This document shows positions 10,000 through 18,729 of a stretch of 64,000 bases of DNA, one piece after another (the stretch's first letter is position 1; each line of letters begins with the position of its first letter). Origin of the DNA: Arthrobacter sp. C2. Lineage in GTDB: Bacteria; Actinomycetota; Actinomycetes; Actinomycetales; Micrococcaceae. The notes beneath the pieces are model-generated. The model ran no database searches. It saw nothing but the letters and a program-made list of their open reading frames with translations, and was not told the DNA's origin. The position numbers were made by a program, and so were the translations under genes. The stretch is taken from NCBI GenBank assembly GCA_024207135.1, contig CP042428.1, positions 4,216,001-4,280,000 of the forward strand. Direction: 5' to 3'.

Positions 10000-10119
10000 C
10001 TAGCCTTTTCCCAGCGTTGATCCTGCCTTGGACTTGGTGGACTTGCTCGAAGAGTTCGAGGCAAGCTTCGATCCAGCCTTGGAAAGCGCGGCCTTTGACG
10101 GCGTGGACGACTTACCCAT
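10000..10119 (-). CDS. Small Lys/Ser/Ala-rich protein (39 aa)
   Basis: Reading leftward from the ATG at 10117-10119 gives a 39-residue protein, beginning MGKSSTPSKAALSKAGSKLA and ending GSTLGKG. It has nine lysines, no acidic residue and no aromatic residue. A GGAAAGGCGG ribosome site lies 7-9 bases upstream. The K/S/A composition with repeated Ser-Lys-x and Ala-Gly-Ser elements resembles small basic low-complexity proteins scattered through many bacteria with no assigned function; a nucleic-acid-binding role is only a guess. It ends 43 bases from the kbl terminator. Confidence 0.6.
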   Translation of the reverse strand: MGKSSTPSKAALSKAGSKLASNSSSKSTKSKAGSTLGKG

Positions 10120-10218
10120 GTTTCACCGCCTTTCCGGAGTTCCCTGCCACTGGTGCAGATGGAGCACACCGTATCGGGCGGTGCAGACATTTTGGGGTTG
10201 GAAGTCCAGAACGATCAA

Positions 10219-10503
10219 TTACTCTACGGCGCGATCAAACTGGATGTAGTCCAGGGAGGCGTAGTCTGGCGCCGTGAAGTGCGCGGTGAAGCGATGCGTT
10301 CCGCGTTCAAGGTAGCGATGGCCCCAATCCTGGCGTTCGAAGTTCCTGTTGTGTGTCGTGTTCTGGATGGCGGCGGGTTCGACGTCTGAGGAAACGCGGC
10401 CCGAAACCGCGTAGAGGCCAGGGACGGTGATGTCGACGATGCCCCGGACCCGGTGGAAAATGACGGAGGCACCCGCATTGATAAGCCAATGCAGGTGCCT
10501 CGC
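10219..10503 (-). pseudogene. Gene fragment, unknown family, no usable start
   Basis: A minus-strand frame stays open for 94 codons from 10503 to a TAA at 10219-10221. It has coding-like composition: high GC in third positions and ordinary residues, for example VDITVPGLYAVSGRV, FERQDWGHRYLERG and PDYASLDYIQFDRAVE. It is bounded upstream by TGA and contains no ATG, GTG or TTG near its beginning, so it looks like the C-terminal remnant of a larger gene. I do not recognise the family. Confidence 0.35.
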
Positions 10504-10536
10504 TCATTCCTCGTCCGGGGCAGTGCCCCGGGGCGG

Positions 10537-10797
10537 TCACCGAACGGAGTTGCGGCGAGAAGCCAGGCCCTCGGCGGTGCCAACGAGCAGGACCGCCGCG
10601 ATGACGGCCACGACGAATCCCAGGACATTGAGTTCGAAGATGTTCCCGGTGCCCAGCAGACTGGCAATCACCCCGCCGATGACGGACCCGGCAAGTCCCA
10701 GCAGCAGGGTGACGAGCAGGCTCAGGTTCTGCTTGCCGGGCTTGATAAGCCGTGCAAGTGCGCCAATGACGAGTCCCGCGACGATGAATCCGATCAT
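10537..10797 (-). CDS. GlsB/YeaQ/YmgE family stress-response membrane protein
   Basis: This 86-residue protein has three hydrophobic glycine-rich segments (IGFIVAGLVIGALARLI, LLVTLLLGLAGSVIGGVIAS and VLGFVVAVIAAVLLV) and matches the Transgly_assoc family pattern, including ALARLIKPGKQ after helix 1. The family is small, integral to the inner membrane and often induced by envelope or osmotic stress. Its biochemical role is not known. It is monocistronic, with its 3' end facing the degraded patch. Confidence 0.85.
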   Translation of the reverse strand: MIGFIVAGLVIGALARLIKPGKQNLSLLVTLLLGLAGSVIGGVIASLLGTGNIFELNVLGFVVAVIAAVLLVGTAEGLASRRNSVR

Positions 10798-10922
10798 GTT
10801 TCCGGCCTTTTCTCTAGGTTGTGGGTGCAGCGCGGTGGCGGCTTCACCACTTTCGACCCTAGAGCATGCCTCTCCCGCGCGCGGTCAACCATGCGGCGGA
10901 AGCCCATGGGACATTCCCCACG

Positions 10923-10956
10923 CGGTGTCGCCCCGCCCGTGGGTGTGGCGACACCG
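10923..10956. other. Hairpin in the 10798-11023 gap
   Basis: CGGTGTCGCC (10923-10932) pairs perfectly with GGCGACACCG (10947-10956). It lies about 125 bases upstream of the membrane-protein gene and about 70 bases upstream of the decayed hydrolase. It may be an operator or an old terminator. Nothing else is visible in this 226-base gap. Confidence 0.35.
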
Positions 10957-11023
10957 TGGACGCGCGGTGCGAACGGTGTCCGGCATAGCGGTTACCCGGT
11001 GGTGAGGTCCCAAGCAATAAACG

Positions 11024-12045
11024 GTGAAGCATGGGAAGGTGGCTCTCAGGGATGGCACGAACCTGGATCTCCATGCCCCTGCGGTGGACATGGACACATG
11101 GAGGTCGCCGGAGAGCCTTCGCTGGTCCTTCAAACACATGGCAGAGATCCTGACCACTGCGGAAACCTCCCGGGGGAGCGGTGGCCGGCGCGCTGTGCGA
11201 CGCCGGAAGGCTTGGCCCGGAGGGGCAGCTGACCGACTGCCTGCCGGAACTGGTCGAAACCGGATAGGCCGGGGCAATGGGCACCGGCTGCTGGACATGC
11301 GCTCCGGCATCGACTTCTCCGAGAACTACCTGGGCCCGGCCGCCGGGGTCCGGAAGCTGGAGGAGGCGATTGGCTGGGCCGCCTCCAATGCTCCCGGACC
11401 CACCGGCATGTTCCCGTTCCTGCGGACGCTGGAGCGCAAGACCGCCCACGACGGGGTCTTCGAGTACCGTTCCTGCGAGACGGACATGCTGGGCTGGATC
11501 GGCGAGGCCGCCGCGGGCACCCCCATGGACGCGCTGGTGTGGGCAGAATCGGAGCCGAATCGGACGCCTCCATGGGTATCGACAAGTTCGGCACCGGGGT
11601 CTTCGGCGGGGGAATCAACGCTACGCTGCGCGACATTGCCCGTTTCGGGTCGCTGTTCCTGGGCGACGGGCTTTACTTGACCGGTAAGCGGGTGCTCTCC
11701 GGCGAGTGGTTCGGGCAGACCCTGGCCGAAGCACCGGATTCACGCGACGCCTTTGCCGACAGCCCGGGAGACAACACGATGCCCGGCGGGATGCACCGCA
11801 ACCAGATGTGGTTCCCCTATGCGGGCAGCGACGTGGTGCTTTGCCTGGGCATCCACGGCCAGCTGGTCCACGTCAACCGCCTTGCCGGGGTGGTGGCGGC
11901 CAAATTGTCGAACTGGCCGGTGCCGCAGGATCCGGCCAGGCTCTTTCCCGTCCTGCGCGCGTTCGAAGCGATTTCGGCCGCACTTGTGGTGGAGGCCGAG
12001 ACTGCGTCCGCCCCCGTGCCAAAGGAACCGGCACCCGCGGGGTAG
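11024..12045 (+). pseudogene. Decayed NylB-like serine hydrolase (paralog of the 25.5-26.8 kb gene)
   Basis: Fragments in different frames match the intact hydrolase at 25540-26835 in order: SLRWSFKHMAEIL, then VAGALCDAGRL, then RLLDMRSGIDFSENYLGP through FEYRSCETDMLGWIGEA, then FGTGVFGGGINATLRDIARFG to the C-terminus. Lesions by comparison: a deletion of about 75 codons with a frameshift near 11170 that removes the SxxK nucleophile motif; an in-frame TAG at 11265-11267 where the paralog has Tyr; a frameshift near 11280; and a one-base frameshift near 11540. No functional beta-lactamase-fold enzyme can be made. The best-preserved part is the C-terminal third (11539-12045). Confidence 0.85.
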
Positions 12046-12255
12046 CCGGATCCCGCAGTCCCTCGCCGGGGGATGGGTCCGTGACGGCCGATTCCGGGGT
12101 CCGAGCCGGAAAACTGCGGCCCAAACGCAACTCAAGACCGTGGTGCGGCCTTCGCCATGCGCCTACGATGGAATCAATCTTGCCCATGCGGCGGATGATG
12201 CACATGGGGTCGGTTGTTTCATCTGGGGATGAAGGCGCTTCGATTGGGGGACGAA

Positions 12256-12480
12256 ATGGTGGACCTTGCGAGGTTTGAGGACGCACACTACCTGACGGTG
12301 GCAGAGGTCGCCTTGGCGATGCGTGTTTCGAATATGACCGTCTACAGGTTGGTCCATGCGGGGGAATTGCCGGCGGTGCGATTCGGGCGTTCCTACCGCG
12401 TTCCGGCCCAGGCGGTGAAGGAATACCTGGGTTCTGAGCAACATGCGGCAGATCCTGGCCACCATCCCCCGGCCGACTGA
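12256..12480 (+). CDS. Helix-turn-helix (excisionase/MerR-type) DNA-binding protein
   Basis: This 74-residue protein consists almost entirely of an excisionase-family winged helix: YLTVAEVALAMRVSNMTVYRLV is the turn-helix unit and GELPAVRFGRSYRVPAQAV the wing. Actinobacteria carry several such single-domain proteins. ATG 12256 has GGGGGAC 5 bases upstream; ATG 12229 is an alternative adding 9 residues. The residues after the helix EYLGSEQHAADPGHHPPAD look unstructured. No phage or integrase gene is adjacent, so an excisionase role is not supported. The preceding 210 bases (12046-12255) contain nothing I can name. Confidence 0.75.
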   Translation: MVDLARFEDAHYLTVAEVALAMRVSNMTVYRLVHAGELPAVRFGRSYRVPAQAVKEYLGSEQHAADPGHHPPAD

Positions 12481-12569
12481 CATCGATGGGGCGTTGTTCG
12501 CGATGACTCTGGATCCTGCCGGGCGGGGGCAACGAACCGCCTAGGCATATCCATGACTGACCTCGCGGT

Positions 12570-13232
12570 TCACCCGCGGGAGGGAAGTGCCTGCGGGTCG
12601 ATGTCGCCGGCGTCGTGGCAGTAGCCCAGGACCCGGATGATCGTTTCCAGGTCGCCCGCGGGCAGCGCCTCGAGGATGTCGCGGTGGGCCCGTGCGATGG
12701 AGGCCTGGTGTTCCGGCCCCAACTGGTAGGCGCGGGTGATCCGCCGCTGGATCGGGTGTCCCCAGATGCTTCCCAGGGTCTCGCGCAGGTATTGGTTGGG
12801 GCAGGGGTCGATGAGCCTGAGGTGGAATTCCTTGCCAAGGCGGAATTGCTCCTCCGCATCGGTGGGTTCCACCGTCTCGAATTCGTCGATGAGCGCCCGC
12901 AGCCGCACAAGTTGCGCGGGGGAGTGCCTGCCGATGGCCTGTGCCATCGCCAGCTGCTCCAGGTGGTAACGCACCTCGAAGACGTTGTGCACGTCTTGCG
13001 CCGTGAGGTCGTTGACCACGTACCCGCTCCCCGGCACCAGCGTGGCCAAGCCCTCCATTGCGACTTGGGCCAGGGCGTCACGCACCGGAGTGCGTGAGAC
13101 GCCGTATTGGGCGGCAACCTGTTCCTGGACCAGTGCGGTTCCCGGCTTCAGCGCGCCGCTGACGATTTCGGAAGCGATTTGTTCGTGGACGCGCACCGCC
13201 AGTGGTCTTGCGTCGTGGACTCCCGTAGCCAT
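12570..13232 (-). CDS. GntR family regulator (FadR/FCD subfamily)
   Basis: This 220-residue protein has an N-terminal GntR winged helix (QEQVAAQYGVSRTPVRDALAQV, residues 35-60) and an all-helical FCD effector domain with the metal-binding pattern VRYHLE..., EFHLRLI and HRDILEAL. It is divergent from the Rieske oxygenase operon, with a repeat-rich operator region in between, so it very likely represses that operon and itself until the pathway substrate binds. FCD members commonly bind carboxylic acids. Confidence 0.92.
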   Translation of the reverse strand: MATGVHDARPLAVRVHEQIASEIVSGALKPGTALVQEQVAAQYGVSRTPVRDALAQVAMEGLATLVPGSGYVVNDLTAQDVHNVFEVRYHLEQLAMAQAIGRHSPAQLVRLRALIDEFETVEPTDAEEQFRLGKEFHLRLIDPCPNQYLRETLGSIWGHPIQRRITRAYQLGPEHQASIARAHRDILEALPAGDLETIIRVLGYCHDAGDIDPQALPSRG

Positions 13233-13339
13233 GCGTCTCCCTGAAAATGTTTCGTCGCGGTTCCCAGCAGTCTAGCGTGTGGTTTTCACTCCGCTCCGCG
13301 GTGCTGGTGGCGCGGGTCACAAAAAACCCTTGACCCATC

Positions 13340-13366
13340 TGTATCCACTGTATACGGTGAATACAA
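13340..13366. promoter_or_regulatory. Putative GntR operator overlapping the catabolic promoter
   Basis: Three TGTAT/ATACA half-sites are interleaved: TGTATCC at 13340, TGTATACGG at 13349 and ATACA at 13361-13365, giving the inverted repeats GTAT-N7-ATAC and TGTAT-N7-ATACA. A TTGACC at 13330-13335 could be the -35 box. The site lies 36-62 bases before the oxygenase start. TNGTATACNA-like cores fit FadR-type GntR regulators. Confidence 0.6.
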
Positions 13367-13401
13367 TCAGTGGCGTTCCACCTCCCGACAAAGGAAAAAA
13401 C

Positions 13402-14442
13402 ATGTATGTCTTGAACACCTGGTACGTGGCGGCCTGGAGCAGCGAGGTCGACCGCAAGCCGGTCAAGCGGGTAATCTGCGAGCAGCCGATCGTGCTCTTC
13501 CGCACCCAGAACGGCACGCCGGTGGCCCTGGCCGACCGCTGCGCCCACCGCGCCTTCCCGCTCTCTGAAGGCCGCACCGTCGGCGATTCCATCGAGTGCG
13601 GCTACCACGGGTTCACCTACGGCGCGGATGGGATGTGCACCAAGGTCCCCGCGCAAAGCACCATCCCCGAGCGCGCCAAGGTCCGCAAGTACCCGCTGGT
13701 GGAAAAAGACGGCTGGATCTGGGCCTGGATGGGGGATGCGGACCTGGCCGACCCCGCGGACGTACCGGACACGCACTGGATGACCGACCCCGGGTGGGCC
13801 ACCGTCACCCATTCGTTCCACTTCAAGTGCCGCGCCGGGCTGATCCACGACAACCTGCTGGATCTGACCCACGAATCGTTCCTGCACCAGACCACCGTGG
13901 GCGACGACTACATCTACGAGCACGGCATCACCGTGGAGGTCGAAGGATCGGTGGTCAGCGTCGACCGGCTGATGCCCTCCGTTCAGGCACCGCCGCTGTA
14001 CGCCGACACCATGGACGCCCGCGGGCTGTTCGACCGCTTCCACTGCACCGAGTTCTTCGTGCCCAACCTGCACGTGCTGCACTCCGGGATCACCGGGGAA
14101 GGCAAGCCTCGCGCCGAGGGCTACCTGATCAAGGTGCTCAACGGCATCACCCCCATCGACGAGCACAACTCCTGGTACTACTACGCCTTCAGCCGCAACT
14201 TCGCCGTCGATGACGCGCAGGCCACCGAGGACCTGCGCGTGGGACTGAACACCGTCCTGCAGGAGGACGCCGATGCCCTGGAAGCCCAGGAGATCGGCAT
14301 GCAGTCCCGCCCTGACGGCGAGTTCGACGTGCTCATCGCCCAGGACGGCGGCGTCGCCAAGGCCCGGCGCATCCTGTCCACGCTGGTCAAGCGCGAGCAG
14401 GCCGCCGCCGCGGACCGGCCCGTCGCCGGCGCAAGGGCCTAG
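13402..14442 (+). CDS. Rieske non-heme iron oxygenase, alpha subunit (VanA-type)
   Basis: This 346-residue oxygenase has the Rieske [2Fe-2S] ligands in CAHRAFPLSEGRTVGDSIEC-GYH (CxH...CxxH, residues about 47-69). The mononuclear iron site is DNLLDLTHESFLHQ, the D-x2-H-x4-H pattern near residue 160. Overall layout (MYVLNTWYVAAW start, APP segment, WYYYAFSRNF near the C-terminus) matches vanillate demethylase-type enzymes, which remove N- or O-methyl groups or hydroxylate. ATG 13402 follows AAAGGAAAAAA. The matching reductase is the last gene of the operon (18730-19701). The substrate is unknown; the amino-acid importer in the operon suggests an amino-acid-like compound. Confidence 0.9.
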   Translation: MYVLNTWYVAAWSSEVDRKPVKRVICEQPIVLFRTQNGTPVALADRCAHRAFPLSEGRTVGDSIECGYHGFTYGADGMCTKVPAQSTIPERAKVRKYPLVEKDGWIWAWMGDADLADPADVPDTHWMTDPGWATVTHSFHFKCRAGLIHDNLLDLTHESFLHQTTVGDDYIYEHGITVEVEGSVVSVDRLMPSVQAPPLYADTMDARGLFDRFHCTEFFVPNLHVLHSGITGEGKPRAEGYLIKVLNGITPIDEHNSWYYYAFSRNFAVDDAQATEDLRVGLNTVLQEDADALEAQEIGMQSRPDGEFDVLIAQDGGVAKARRILSTLVKREQAAAADRPVAGARA

Positions 14443-14447
14443 TCGCC

Positions 14448-14897
14448 ATGTGGATGCTGGTACGTGCCGATTCGCAGGACGACTACTGGGAAGCCGGGCA
14501 GGGGCAACGCACCCTCGCCGCCTGCCCGGACACCGACGAGCGCGGGGATCCCTGGCGCTGGACCGCGCGGCTGGCCGAGGATGCGTCCGGGCCAGAGGTG
14601 CTCATCGAGGCCGACCCCGACTACATCGGGGTGCAGACCTCCGTCTACGCCGACGGACATACCGGGGTCGTCGAACGCCCCGCCGGGCACCAGATGGTGG
14701 TGACCTCGCTGCACGGCCAGGTGCTGGTCGCGGCCGTGGATGGGCCGTGGGAACGCTGGCTGAACCCCGGGGACGTGTTCATCGTGGAGGGCGAGGACGA
14801 CGAGTCGCTGCGCATCTCGCTGACCGTACCCGAGGCCCGGGTCTCGGTCACGATGCTGGCCCCTCGCCGAGCCGCGGCCCTGAGGTGGGTACCGTGA
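14448..14897 (+). CDS. Small cupin-fold protein, HutD/Ves-like
   Basis: This 149-residue soluble protein lies 5 bases after the oxygenase and overlaps the deacylase by 4 bases. A WRWTARLAEDASGPEV segment resembles the HutD/Ves W-R-x-S-x-A signature, followed by beta-rich sequence ending in LNPGDVFIVEGEDDESLRIS. The resemblance is partial. HutD proteins have no proven enzyme activity and are thought to sense or buffer a pathway metabolite. A plain cupin of unknown role is the alternative. Confidence 0.6.
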   Translation: MWMLVRADSQDDYWEAGQGQRTLAACPDTDERGDPWRWTARLAEDASGPEVLIEADPDYIGVQTSVYADGHTGVVERPAGHQMVVTSLHGQVLVAAVDGPWERWLNPGDVFIVEGEDDESLRISLTVPEARVSVTMLAPRRAAALRWVP

Positions 14898-15937
14898 GCG
14901 CCGGGACGGCGCCGGCGCGGCCGCTCGCACCGGTCGGCGCGTCCTTCACCGGGATCGACTTCTCCGCCACGGGCAAGCAGCTGGGCTACGGACACGTGGT
15001 GCACTCGGACAATGTGCACGATGGGGCGATCATCCCGGTTCCCGTCGCGGTGATTTCCTCGGGTCCCGGACCGGTGGCCCTGCTGGTGGCCGGCACCCAC
15101 GGAGACGAATACGAGGGGCAGGTCTTGGCCCACGAGCTGATCCGTGAACTGGATCCGGCCCGGCTGTCCGGCACCGTGATCGTCGTGCCGGCGGCCAACT
15201 CGCCGGCCGTGCGCTCCGCGGCCCGCGTTTCGCCGATCGACGCGGGAAACCTGAACCGCAGCTACCCGGGCCGTGCCGAGGGCGGGCCCACCGAGCAGGT
15301 TGCCGCGCTGATTGCCGGTGCCCTGCTGCCGCGCGCCGACTTCGTGATCGACATGCACTCGGGCGGATCGAACTCGACCTACTTGCCCTGTGCCTTCATC
15401 TACCGCGGCCCCGACGAAGAGCTGTGGCGGGCGAAGCTTCGGGCCTCCCGGTTGCTGGGCCTGCCGTACGTCATGGTGGTCGCCCCGCTGCTGGAGCCCG
15501 GCTCGCTGTCCAGCGCCGGGGACCTGGCCGGGGTCCTCACGATTTCCACCGAGCTTTCCGGGTCCGGGACCGTTGACCGGCATGCGCTGGTGGCCATGCG
15601 CCGCGGCATGCCGCGCCTCTTGGCCGACCTGGGGATCCTCAACGGGGCCGCCGAGGCTCCGGTGGAGGCCGAACCGCAGTGGATTGAACTGGTGCCCGAA
15701 TCGCCGGTAACCTCCACGGCCGCCGGGCTCTTTGAACCGCTCGTCGACCTGGGGGAAGCTGTGAGCGCCGGGCAACCGGTGGCGCGCGTGCACTTCATCG
15801 ACGAACTGGACCGGCAGCCGCGTGCCTATCATGCCCGACTTGACGGGGTGGTCGCGATCATGCGCCGACCCACGCTGGTGGCCCCGGGCACCCACCTGCT
15901 GCACATTGCACCGCTGCTCGATCCCGACTCCCTTTAG
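14894..15937 (+). CDS. Succinylglutamate desuccinylase/aspartoacylase family zinc hydrolase
   Basis: This 347-residue metallo-carboxypeptidase-like protein shows zinc ligands in HGDEYEG (His and Glu, near residue 75) and DMHSGG (His, near residue 155). The intervening NLNRSYPGR carries the substrate-carboxylate arginine typical of the family. The C-terminal beta domain ends near residue 345. The family removes an acyl group from the alpha-amino group of an amino acid; overall look is closest to DoeB-type N-acetyl-diaminobutyrate deacetylases, but no other ectoine gene is present. GTG 14894 overlaps the preceding stop (GTGA). In this operon it likely deacylates the imported or oxygenated intermediate. 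Confidence 0.85.
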   Translation: MSAGTAPARPLAPVGASFTGIDFSATGKQLGYGHVVHSDNVHDGAIIPVPVAVISSGPGPVALLVAGTHGDEYEGQVLAHELIRELDPARLSGTVIVVPAANSPAVRSAARVSPIDAGNLNRSYPGRAEGGPTEQVAALIAGALLPRADFVIDMHSGGSNSTYLPCAFIYRGPDEELWRAKLRASRLLGLPYVMVVAPLLEPGSLSSAGDLAGVLTISTELSGSGTVDRHALVAMRRGMPRLLADLGILNGAAEAPVEAEPQWIELVPESPVTSTAAGLFEPLVDLGEAVSAGQPVARVHFIDELDRQPRAYHARLDGVVAIMRRPTLVAPGTHLLHIAPLLDPDSL

Positions 15938-16004
15938 TTTCTCCCGTTCTCCCACCACGCCCGGCGCCCCTGGCAGCCCGGACACCACCGAAGAAGGACA
16001 GAAA

Positions 16005-16931
16005 ATGATCTCGCACCGCACTACGCGTTTCCTGGCCGCCGGCATGCTGCTCGTCTTGGCATCCACCGGCTGCACCACCGTCTCGCAGGCCGAATCCACC
16101 CAGGGCTCCGGCGCGTCGGGTTCAGCGTCCGCCGTGGCCTTGGGCGTCAACGAGGCCGCCCGGGCCCTGCTCCCGGCAGACATCCGCGAGGCGGGGGTAC
16201 TGCGCATTGCCTCGGACCCGACCTACCCCCCGTTCGAGTTCTACGACACCGACAACAAGACGCTGATCGGCTGGGACGCCGACATGGGCGACGCCATCGG
16301 CGCGGTGCTGGGCCTGAAGGTCGAGCATGTTCCGGCCACCTTCGACACCATCCTGCCCGGCCTGCAATCGGGCAAGTACGACCTGGGCATGTCCACCTTC
16401 AGCGTCACCGACGAACGCCGCAAGGCCGTGGACTTCGTCCCCTACCTGCAAGGCGGTACCGGATTGGCCGTGGCCCCGGGCAATCCGCAGAAGTTGAGCG
16501 TTGACGCGACGAGCCTGTGCGGCAAGGCGGTAGCCGCACAGAAGGGATCGATCCAGTCCCTGGACATCCTTCCGGCGTTCTCCAAGAACTGCACCGAGGC
16601 CGGCAGCCCCGCCATAGACATGCAATTCTTTCCCACGCAGAACGACGCGAACCTCGCCCTGACCTCCGGCCGCGTCCAAGGGGTCATGGCGGACTCGGTC
16701 TCCCTGGCCTACCAGGGCAAGCTCGCCGGCGGGAAGTTCGAGGTCGCGCAGGGCCCCGACTACGAACCGGAACTCACCGGCACGGCGCTGGGCAAGAAGA
16801 GCGAACTGCTGCCTGCCGTCCAGGCAGCCACGGCAGCGGTGTTGGAATCCCCGACGTACGCAGAGATCAACGCCAAGTGGGGTCTGCCGGCCAGCACGCA
16901 GATCACCCCGGCCGATGTCGTGCTGAAGTAG
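16005..16931 (+). CDS. Amino-acid ABC transporter substrate-binding lipoprotein (family 3)
   Basis: This 308-residue secreted protein has a signal peptide with a lipobox-like LASTGC (Cys23), so it is probably lipid-anchored. The mature protein begins the family 3 fold with LRIASDPTYPPFEFYD, then DLGMSTFSVTDERRKAVDFV. ATG 16005 follows GAAGGACAG. The permease gene starts 2 bases after its stop. It should deliver a polar amino-acid-like ligand, presumably the substrate of the oxygenase or deacylase. Confidence 0.9.
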   Translation: MISHRTTRFLAAGMLLVLASTGCTTVSQAESTQGSGASGSASAVALGVNEAARALLPADIREAGVLRIASDPTYPPFEFYDTDNKTLIGWDADMGDAIGAVLGLKVEHVPATFDTILPGLQSGKYDLGMSTFSVTDERRKAVDFVPYLQGGTGLAVAPGNPQKLSVDATSLCGKAVAAQKGSIQSLDILPAFSKNCTEAGSPAIDMQFFPTQNDANLALTSGRVQGVMADSVSLAYQGKLAGGKFEVAQGPDYEPELTGTALGKKSELLPAVQAATAAVLESPTYAEINAKWGLPASTQITPADVVLK

Positions 16932-16933
16932 CG

Positions 16934-17880
16934 ATGGAGATGGCTCCCATGACCCTCATGACCGAACCCAAGAAGACCGCGGCCGCGGTTGACGAGTACA
17001 GCATCGTCAAGGCCAGGCACCCGGGGCGCTGGATTTCGGCGGCGGTGATCGTGTTGCTGGGGTTGCTGTTGGCCCGCTCGGTGGTCACCAACCCGAACTT
17101 CGGGTGGGAGACCGTCGGGATGTACATCCGCGACGTCTCCATCGTGCGCGGCATCGGCATCACCCTGGAACTGACCGCCGTCTGCATGCTCATCGGCATC
17201 GTGCTGGGCGTGGTGCTGGCCGTCATGCGGATCTCGGCGAACCCGGTGGTGCGCACCGCGGCCTTCGCCTATGTGAACTTCTTCCGCGGCACCCCGGTGC
17301 TGGTGCAGTTGCTCTTTTGGTACAACCTGGCCGCGCTCTATCCCTCCATCACCTTCGGCATCCCCGGGGTGGATTTGGACACGAATGCGATGATCACGCC
17401 GCTGACCGCCGCGATCCTGGGGCTGGGGCTGAACCAGGCGGCGTACATGTCCGAGATCGTACGGGCCGGCATCCTTTCGGTGGAGCACGGCCAGTCCGAG
17501 GCGGCCGGGGCACTGGGCATCAACCGGCTCCAGACCATGCGGCGGATCATCCTGCCGCAGGCCATGCGCGTGATCATCCCGCCCACGGGCAACGAAACCA
17601 TCGGCATGCTCAAGACCACCGCCCTGGTCTCGGTCATCTCGGTGCCCGAGCTGCTGTACTCCGCGCAGATCATCTATGCCCGCAATTTCGAGACCATCCC
17701 GCTGCTGATGGTCGCCAGCATCTGGTACATCGTGGTCACCTCGATCCTGAGCGTCGGGCAGTTCTACCTGGAGCGCCACTACGCCAGGGGCGGGCAGCGT
17801 AGCCTGCCGCAGACCCCGTGGCAACAACTCAAGCGGTTCATGCGGGTGCACGACCCGCTGACCCTCAAGGGAGCGAAGAA

Positions 17881-17884
<4 letters not shown>
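16934..17884 (+). CDS. Amino-acid ABC transporter permease (HisM/GlnP type)
   Basis: This 316-residue membrane protein has a 50-residue hydrophilic N-terminus, then several membrane spans. It carries [16 protein letters not shown] and the ATPase-docking [22 protein letters not shown] typical of polar amino-acid permeases. Only one permease gene is present, so the channel is presumably a homodimer. The ATPase gene overlaps its end by 4 bases. Confidence 0.92.
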
Positions 17885-18684
<800 letters not shown>

Positions 18685-18729
18685 CCCATCCACCCATATA
18701 TCCACGCATCTTCGAAAGGGCACACAACG

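Noticed and set aside
12214-12480. Prophage excisionase marking an integrated element
   Set aside because: No integrase, attachment repeats or phage genes are near; single-domain proteins of this type are common chromosomal regulators.
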